Below are positions 58,921-64,000 of a stretch of 64,000 nt of DNA, in pieces; position 1 is the stretch's first letter, and each line of letters opens with the position of its first letter. The notes beneath the pieces are model-generated. The model did no database searches and was not told where the DNA came from. It saw only the letters and a list, made by a program, of their open reading frames with translations. The position numbers were made by a program, and so were the translations under genes. Source of the stretch: Flavobacterium sp. (GTDB taxonomy: Bacteria; Bacteroidota; Bacteroidia; Flavobacteriales; Flavobacteriaceae); the NCBI RefSeq assembly GCF_013822155.1, contig NZ_PNJW01000012.1, positions 1 to 64,000 on the forward strand, read 5' to 3'.

Positions 58921-59370
58921 ATGATGGAAGATAAAAACAAACAATTACGTAAAGGAGGTCGCAATCCGAAAAAGGATCCTGCAGTGTTTCGCTATTCCAT
59001 ATCACTAAATGCAGAAGATAATGCACGCTTTCTTTCACTCTTTGAGCAATCAGGAATGAATGTTATGGCTCACTTTATCACAGCCTGTATTTTTAAGAAA
59101 ACAGTTAGAACTATAAAAATAGATAAGGCGACAATGGATTATTATATGCGTTTGACGACGTTATACGGTCAGTTCCGTGCAGTTGGTGTGAATTATAATC
59201 AGGTAGTAAAGATACTTTACCGCAATTTTTCAGAGAAAAAAGCGGGTGCTTATCTCTTTAAACTGGAAAAACAGACGGCTGAAATGGCGGTATTATGTCA
59301 AAAAATTATTCGGCTGACACAGGAATTTGAAGAAAAATATTTGAAAAAGGAGGGTAAAAATGATAGCTAA
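58921..59370 (+). CDS. mobA: Mobilization protein MobA-like (relaxosome accessory)
   Basis: 149 residues; KQLRKGGRNPKKDPAVFRYSISLNAEDNARFLSLFEQSG is typical of the ribbon-helix-helix relaxosome proteins in Bacteroidota elements, followed by YMRLTTLYGQFRAVGVNYNQVVKIL, the MobC-type signature. It binds oriT and helps the relaxase. It overlaps the relaxase gene by 11 bases. Confidence 0.86.
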   Translation: MMEDKNKQLRKGGRNPKKDPAVFRYSISLNAEDNARFLSLFEQSGMNVMAHFITACIFKKTVRTIKIDKATMDYYMRLTTLYGQFRAVGVNYNQVVKILYRNFSEKKAGAYLFKLEKQTAEMAVLCQKIIRLTQEFEEKYLKKEGKNDS

Positions 59371-60649
59371 AATCAGTAGAGGAAAAAATCTGACAGGGGT
59401 TCTTACCTACAATCAACAAAAAGTAGAACAGGAAAATGGAAAAGTATTGCTTGCCCATAAGATAGTAGAGTCATTAAACGGTCATTATTCCATAGCTCAA
59501 TTAGCTCAATCTTTTACTCCTTACCTCATCGCAAATCGCAATACGCAATATCATACGTTGCATATTTCGCTCAATCCCAACCCGAAAGACAAAGTAAGTG
59601 ATGACAAATTCAGGGAAATGGCGAAAGAATATATGAGAGAAATGGGTTACGGAGAGCAGCCTTTTGTGGTTTTCAAGCATACAGATATTGATCGCACCCA
59701 TATTCATATAGTCTCGGTTTGTGTGGACGAAACAGGTAAAAAGATTTCGGATAAATTTGAGAAAATGCGGTCTATGAATGTCTGCCGTGATCTCGAAAAG
59801 AAACACAGATTGATACCTGCAACGGATAAAGAGCATAAACAGAACGACAAGATTTTCCGTCCGGTAAATTATCGGGCAGGCGATATAAAAAGTCAGATTG
59901 CTTCAGTAGTCCGATACCTCCCTAAACATTACAGGTTTCAAAGCTTAGGCACTTACAATGCTCTATTGTTTTTATTCAATATCAGAGCCGAAGAAGTTAG
60001 TGGTGAATTACACGGACAGTCCAGACAAGGACTGGTTTATTTTGCATTGAATGAGCAGGGAGAAAAAGTAAGTAATCCTTTCAAGGCATCTCTCTTTGGT
60101 AAAGGAGCAGGGTTTGTACAGCTTCAAAAACATTTTATGGAATCTAAAGAGCATTTGAAATCAAATCCAGTAAGAATTCTGCTTAAAAATACGATTGAAG
60201 CAACGATGAATATTGCTTCTGATGAAACCGGTTTTAAAAAACAATTGACGAAGCAGGGCATCAATACCGTTGTACGAAGAAATGATGAAGGACGTATTTA
60301 TGGAATGACCTTTATAGACCACGAATCCCAAACGGTTTGGAACGGTTCACAATTAGGGAAGAACCTATCTGCTAACGTATTCAACGATTGGTGGAGTGAG
60401 CAGAATGCAGAAAAGCGAAAAGCTGTTTCACATGATAAAATACCTGTAGTAAACAAAGATATCCCTTTGGGGGAAAATGAACAGCCTCACGAACTTTTTG
60501 ATTTCCTGACCCGAGTAAGTACTATATATGATTCAGGACTGATAGAAGGATTCGGTGGACTGCTTCCTGAAGTATATGCGCAAGATTACGAGGAACAGGC
60601 TTTTATCAACCAAATGAAGAAAAAGAAAAAACATAAAAAGAAACAATAA
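59360..60649 (+). CDS. mobB: Relaxase/mobilization nuclease (MobB-like)
   Basis: 429 residues with relaxase features: an N-terminal Tyr in LTGVLTYNQQKVEQENG, YHTLHISLNPNPKDKVSD, and the metal-binding HTDIDRTHIHIVSV (about residues 107-120; H-x-D-x-x-x-H-x-H type) of the MobP/MOBP1 class. It nicks oriT and stays joined to the 5' end. The C-terminal part is extended and ends in a poly-lysine tail. It follows mobA and precedes the coupling protein by about 18 bases. Confidence 0.9.
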   Translation: MIAKISRGKNLTGVLTYNQQKVEQENGKVLLAHKIVESLNGHYSIAQLAQSFTPYLIANRNTQYHTLHISLNPNPKDKVSDDKFREMAKEYMREMGYGEQPFVVFKHTDIDRTHIHIVSVCVDETGKKISDKFEKMRSMNVCRDLEKKHRLIPATDKEHKQNDKIFRPVNYRAGDIKSQIASVVRYLPKHYRFQSLGTYNALLFLFNIRAEEVSGELHGQSRQGLVYFALNEQGEKVSNPFKASLFGKGAGFVQLQKHFMESKEHLKSNPVRILLKNTIEATMNIASDETGFKKQLTKQGINTVVRRNDEGRIYGMTFIDHESQTVWNGSQLGKNLSANVFNDWWSEQNAEKRKAVSHDKIPVVNKDIPLGENEQPHELFDFLTRVSTIYDSGLIEGFGGLLPEVYAQDYEEQAFINQMKKKKKHKKKQ

Positions 60650-60667
60650 CATTTTAAGTATAAAATT

Positions 60668-62668
60668 ATGCAGGGAGAAGATGATTTAAGAGGGCTTGCC
60701 AAAATTATGGCATTTATGCGTGCAGTAAGTATCATTCTAATACTGATGCATCTCTATTGGTATTGTCACAGTTTCTTTCTCGACAAGGGATGGACACACG
60801 AAACTATCAATAAAATATTGTGGAATTTTCAAAGAAAGGCAAGTTTGTTTTCCCATACATTATATACCAAAATGTTTGCTTTTGTTTTGTTGGCATTAAG
60901 TTGTTTGGGAACAAAAGGGGTAAAAAACGAGAAAATTACATGGTCTAAAATAATTACAGCTTTAGTCATCGGTGTTATACTTTTTTTCCTAAACACACCT
61001 TTATTGAAATTGCCTATGAATATGGCAGCTTTCTTTTATATACTAACCATCAGTTTGGGATATATAGCATTGCTTATGGCAGGTGTTTGGATGGGTCGAT
61101 TGCTGAAGAACAACTTGATGGATGATGTTTTCAATAATGAAAATGAAAGTTTTCAGCAGGAAATTAGACTGATGAAAAATGAGTATTCGGTAAACCTACC
61201 TACCAAGTTTTATTATAAAGAGAAATGGAACAATGGTTGGATTAACGTGGTAAACCCCTTTAGAGCTACAATAGTGTTAGGAACTCCAGGTTCCGGTAAA
61301 AGCTACGCTATCGTTAATAGTTTTATCAAGCAGCATATTGAGAAAGGTTTTAGTATGTACATTTATGATTTTAAGTTTGATGATCTTTCCACCATTGCTT
61401 ATAATCACCTGCTGAAACATACAGACAAATATAAGATAAAGCCAAAGTTCTATGTTATCAATTTCGATGACCCGAGAAAAAGCCATCGCTGTAATCCGCT
61501 AAATCCCGATTTTATGACGGATATATCCGATGCTTACGAAGCAGCTTATACCATAATGCTAAATCTGAACCGTAGCTGGATACAGAAGCAGGGTGACTTC
61601 TTTGTAGAATCCCCGATTATCTTACTGGCTGCTATTATATGGTTTTTGAAAATCTACGATAGTGGTAGATATTGTACTTTTCCACACGCTATTGAACTAC
61701 TAAACAAAAAGTATTCAGACGTATTTACCATTCTTACCTCATATCCCGAACTAGAAAATTATCTATCTCCTTTTATGGATGCCTGGCAGGGCGGAGCACA
61801 GGATCAATTGCAAGGGCAGATTGCTTCAGCAAAAATTCCTTTATCAAGAATGATTTCACCGCAGCTTTACTGGGTGATGACTGGAGATGACTTTTCATTG
61901 GACATCAATAATCCGCAAGAACCTAAAATACTTTGCGTAGGAAACAATCCCGACAGGCAGAATATTTATTCTGCTGCCTTGGGGCTTTACAATTCCAGAA
62001 TTGTAAAGCTCATTAACAAAAAAGGACAACTTAAAAGTTCAGTAATTATTGATGAGTTACCTACGATTTACTTTAGAGGACTGGATAATCTGATAGCAAC
62101 TGCCCGAAGCAATAAAGTAGCTGTTTGTTTAGGTTTTCAGGATTACTCGCAATTAACCCGTGATTATGGCGACAAGGAAAGCAAAGTAATCCAGAATACT
62201 GTCGGTAATATCTTCAGCGGGCAGGTTGTTGGAGAAACGGCCAAAAGCCTTTCAGAACGTTTCGGGAAAGTATTGCAAAAACGACAAAGCATGACCATCA
62301 ACCGTAACGACAAATCTACTTCAATATCTACCCAGCTTGATAGTTTAATACCAGCTTCCAAAATTTCCACACTAACACAAGGTATGTTTGTGGGAGCGGT
62401 ATCAGATAACTTCGATGAGCGTATTGAACAGAAGATTTTCCATGCGGAAATCGTTGTGGACAATGACAAGGTAATCGCTGAAACCAAAGCCTATAAGAAG
62501 ATACCACCAATACTTTCTTTTATAGATGAAAACGGAGAAAACCTGATGAAACAGGAAATTGAAGCCAATTACCGTCAGGTAAAGCAGGATATTGTCCAAA
62601 TTATCGAAACAGAATTGGAACGTATCAAGAATGACCCGGATTTACAGCATTTGGTGCAACAGGGATAA
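60668..62668 (+). CDS. mobC: Type IV coupling protein (MobC/TraG-like)
   Basis: 666 residues. N-terminal transmembrane helices (VSIILILMHLYWYCHSFF; IITALVIGVILFFLNTPLL; FYILTISLGYIALLMAGVWMG), Walker A VLGTPGSGKSYAIVN (about 201-215) and Walker B VIIDELPTIYFRGL (about 457-470), then an AAA-like FNNSRIVKL/ QNTVGNIFSGQVVGETAKSLSERFG stretch typical of VirD4-like couplers. It brings the relaxosome to the channel. Name follows the Bacteroidota mob operon convention. Confidence 0.9.
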   Translation: MQGEDDLRGLAKIMAFMRAVSIILILMHLYWYCHSFFLDKGWTHETINKILWNFQRKASLFSHTLYTKMFAFVLLALSCLGTKGVKNEKITWSKIITALVIGVILFFLNTPLLKLPMNMAAFFYILTISLGYIALLMAGVWMGRLLKNNLMDDVFNNENESFQQEIRLMKNEYSVNLPTKFYYKEKWNNGWINVVNPFRATIVLGTPGSGKSYAIVNSFIKQHIEKGFSMYIYDFKFDDLSTIAYNHLLKHTDKYKIKPKFYVINFDDPRKSHRCNPLNPDFMTDISDAYEAAYTIMLNLNRSWIQKQGDFFVESPIILLAAIIWFLKIYDSGRYCTFPHAIELLNKKYSDVFTILTSYPELENYLSPFMDAWQGGAQDQLQGQIASAKIPLSRMISPQLYWVMTGDDFSLDINNPQEPKILCVGNNPDRQNIYSAALGLYNSRIVKLINKKGQLKSSVIIDELPTIYFRGLDNLIATARSNKVAVCLGFQDYSQLTRDYGDKESKVIQNTVGNIFSGQVVGETAKSLSERFGKVLQKRQSMTINRNDKSTSISTQLDSLIPASKISTLTQGMFVGAVSDNFDERIEQKIFHAEIVVDNDKVIAETKAYKKIPPILSFIDENGENLMKQEIEANYRQVKQDIVQIIETELERIKNDPDLQHLVQQG

Positions 62669-62746
62669 ATTCAAATAGTATATAAAAAAGAAACTGGCAC
62701 TTTATTGTGGTCAGCTACTTTTTTTTTATTACAATCGTAGAACGTT

Positions 62747-64000
62747 TCACAACACACCTCTTGATAAATGATTACCTTTTGTCCCAAATATTTTTTCAGA
62801 ATTATTAGAAACCGATTCCTGTTCCTTTACAGACTCTGTTTGTTCTTCTTTAGGTTCAGGAGCAATAGATAATTGGATTTTCCTCTCAATAGCCGCCAAT
62901 TCTGTTTTTAAATCACATAATTTGCTTTCCTTTGCCCATGAATCGTTTACAACTTCCTGAAGAATAGGCAAGTCTTTTTTTAGTTCGTTAATTTTCTTTT
63001 GTTCCTGCTCAATATAACTAGGTAACTTTTCCAAAGCTTTAAGGAAATTCATTGAAGCCGTTTTTGGCTCGGATGCTATTATACCATTATTGAAGGTATA
63101 CTTAATGTTTCCTTCCCCCTGCACTAAAAAACGATTTACTTTTATATCAACACCTTCTTTTTCGGACATTTCAGTTTTAACTAATAGTGTAAAACCATAT
63201 AGGCTACCAATCTCTTCATACTGACCTCCGGTGCGGGCTTTGTCCGCAAGCTGGTTGAGCTTTGCACCAATTTGCTTAATATCCGCATTGGGCGACAAGC
63301 CGTCCAACTGTACAGGATTTGCGATCGTACCGTCCGAACGTTTTTGTATGCGTTCCTGTAAATTTTCCCAATCAAGGTTCATACGGTCAAAGCGGGATTG
63401 GGCTTTATCAAGTTCAGCCGTATAGTCTTCCAATTTATACTTCGCACTATATTTTGAACGGTTGAATGCCTGTTTTTCGCTTTCTAATCCTGCAATCTGT
63501 TTTTCTAATTTGGCTTTATCCAACAGGTCGGTATTTCCCGAAAGAATAGCTACATATTCCGAAAAGTTCATTCCCGATTTTTCGTCCATATTGCCCTCGT
63601 CAATGGTTCGTTTGGCAAGATTGTTATTTTTTAATTGGTCTATGAATAGCTGTTTATTGTACAGCAGGTTAAACTTGTAGCTATCCAATGATTTTTCTAC
63701 GGCATAGATAATCACATCTACTTTATTGTTCGCAAAAAACTTGGCAATTTCATTGCCTTTACGAACAGCTCTGCCGTCCCTTTGAGCAAGGTCACTTGGT
63801 CTCCACGGCGTATCCAAATGATGAACGGCAACAGCTCTTTTCTGTGCATTGACACCTGTCCCCAACATACTTGTAGAACCAAACAGCACGCGAATTTTAC
63901 CCTCGTTCATACCTTTGATAAGTTCCTTGCGTTGCTTATCACTTTTCGCTTCCTGAATAAAGCGAACTTCGTGTGCCGGTATGCCGTAGTTTTCCTTGAG
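62747..64000 (-). CDS. Very large helicase protein, C-terminal part (5' end off window)
   Basis: The frame stays open to the window end (LKENYGIPAHEVRFIQEAKSD... before the listed Met). Helicase C-terminal motifs: FGSTSMLGTGVNAQKRAVAVHHLDTPWRPSDLAQRDGRAVRKGN, i.e. motifs V and VI of a Snf2/SF2-type helicase. A coiled-coil rich region follows. In Bacteroidota ICEs this is the end of a methylase-helicase giant protein of ~1800 residues; the N-terminal methylase part is not visible here, so that is family knowledge. Confidence 0.8.
   Translation of the reverse strand, partial: LKENYGIPAHEVRFIQEAKSDKQRKELIKGMNEGKIRVLFGSTSMLGTGVNAQKRAVAVHHLDTPWRPSDLAQRDGRAVRKGNEIAKFFANNKVDVIIYAVEKSLDSYKFNLLYNKQLFIDQLKNNNLAKRTIDEGNMDEKSGMNFSEYVAILSGNTDLLDKAKLEKQIAGLESEKQAFNRSKYSAKYKLEDYTAELDKAQSRFDRMNLDWENLQERIQKRSDGTIANPVQLDGLSPNADIKQIGAKLNQLADKARTGGQYEEIGSLYGFTLLVKTEMSEKEGVDIKVNRFLVQGEGNIKYTFNNGIIASEPKTASMNFLKALEKLPSYIEQEQKKINELKKDLPILQEVVNDSWAKESKLCDLKTELAAIERKIQLSIAPEPKEEQTESVKEQESVSNNSEKIFGTKGNHLSRGVL

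Larger units (their letters stand above)
29354..64000. mobile_element. Integrative conjugative element in ssrA (left part; right end off window)
   Basis: Contains an integrase-type serine recombinase at the boundary with ssrA, an SSB/DUF932/PRTRC early module, a complete-looking Bacteroidota tra set (traQ, O, N, M, L, K, J, I, G, F, E, D, B, A), mob genes, a coupling protein and a large helicase. Cargo includes a PLD-type pair, a HEPN-motif gene and a Septu-like pair. CTnDOT-type elements carry a tyrosine integrase instead; here the recombinase is of the large serine type. Confidence 0.88.

Overview
The window looks like a chromosome segment of a Flavobacterium-like member of the Bacteroidota. 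Signs are the low GC content, a tmRNA with the tag GENNYALAA, a protein with delta-60 repeats and a type IX secretion sorting tail, TAnnTTTG-type promoter boxes, polysaccharide-degrading genes and a Bacteroidota-type tra operon.

Region 1 (1-8200) is accessory DNA. It starts with the C-terminus of an AbiEii-type nucleotidyltransferase. A 1000-residue primase-helicase fusion resembling the core protein of TOTE-type conflict systems follows. Next comes about 1.5 kb of non-coding DNA made almost entirely of long imperfect inverted repeats, including a unit repeated three times. Mismatches in the stems are strongly biased toward A.C on the + strand, which would be G.U on a minus-strand RNA. A small conserved gene, a phage-like lysis/structural cluster (one member carries an in-frame TGA) and a divergent nuclease gene close the region.

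Region 2 (8200-21700) is ordinary chromosome with small cassette-like genes (GNATs, DUF1801, cupin) that share 5' leader and 3' tail repeats. It also has a secreted arylsulfatase with a partner barrel-like protein, a delta-60 repeat protein, a TPR protein, a DUF1398 protein and a sugar MFS transporter.

Region 3 (21900-28800) is a glycan-utilisation remnant: GH43, GH3, and a deletion scar that joins the start of a propeller-type regulator gene to the end of a glucoamylase gene. Any SusC/SusD genes between them would have been lost. An alanine-dehydrogenase-like gene precedes tmRNA.

Region 4 (29354 to the window end) is the left part of an integrative conjugative element inserted at the 3' end of ssrA (tmRNA). 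It carries, in order: a large serine recombinase whose C-terminus is encoded antisense to tmRNA, with a tiny coupled upstream ORF; an SSB-DUF932-Api92-PRTRC early module whose PRTRC-C, -B and ThiF proteins form a ubiquitin-like/E2-like/E1-like set; an AT-rich cargo block with an uncharacterised 533-aa + phospholipase-D-like pair and a HEPN-motif protein; the tra operon (traQ back to traE); a Septu-like ATPase + HNH pair inserted on the opposite strand between traE and traD; traD/B/A; a hairpin-rich candidate oriT; mobA, relaxase and coupling protein; and the C-terminus of a very large helicase protein that runs off the window.

The strongest candidates for something undescribed are the hairpin array at 3.6-5.05 kb and the 533-aa + PLD operon at 38.7-43.0 kb.
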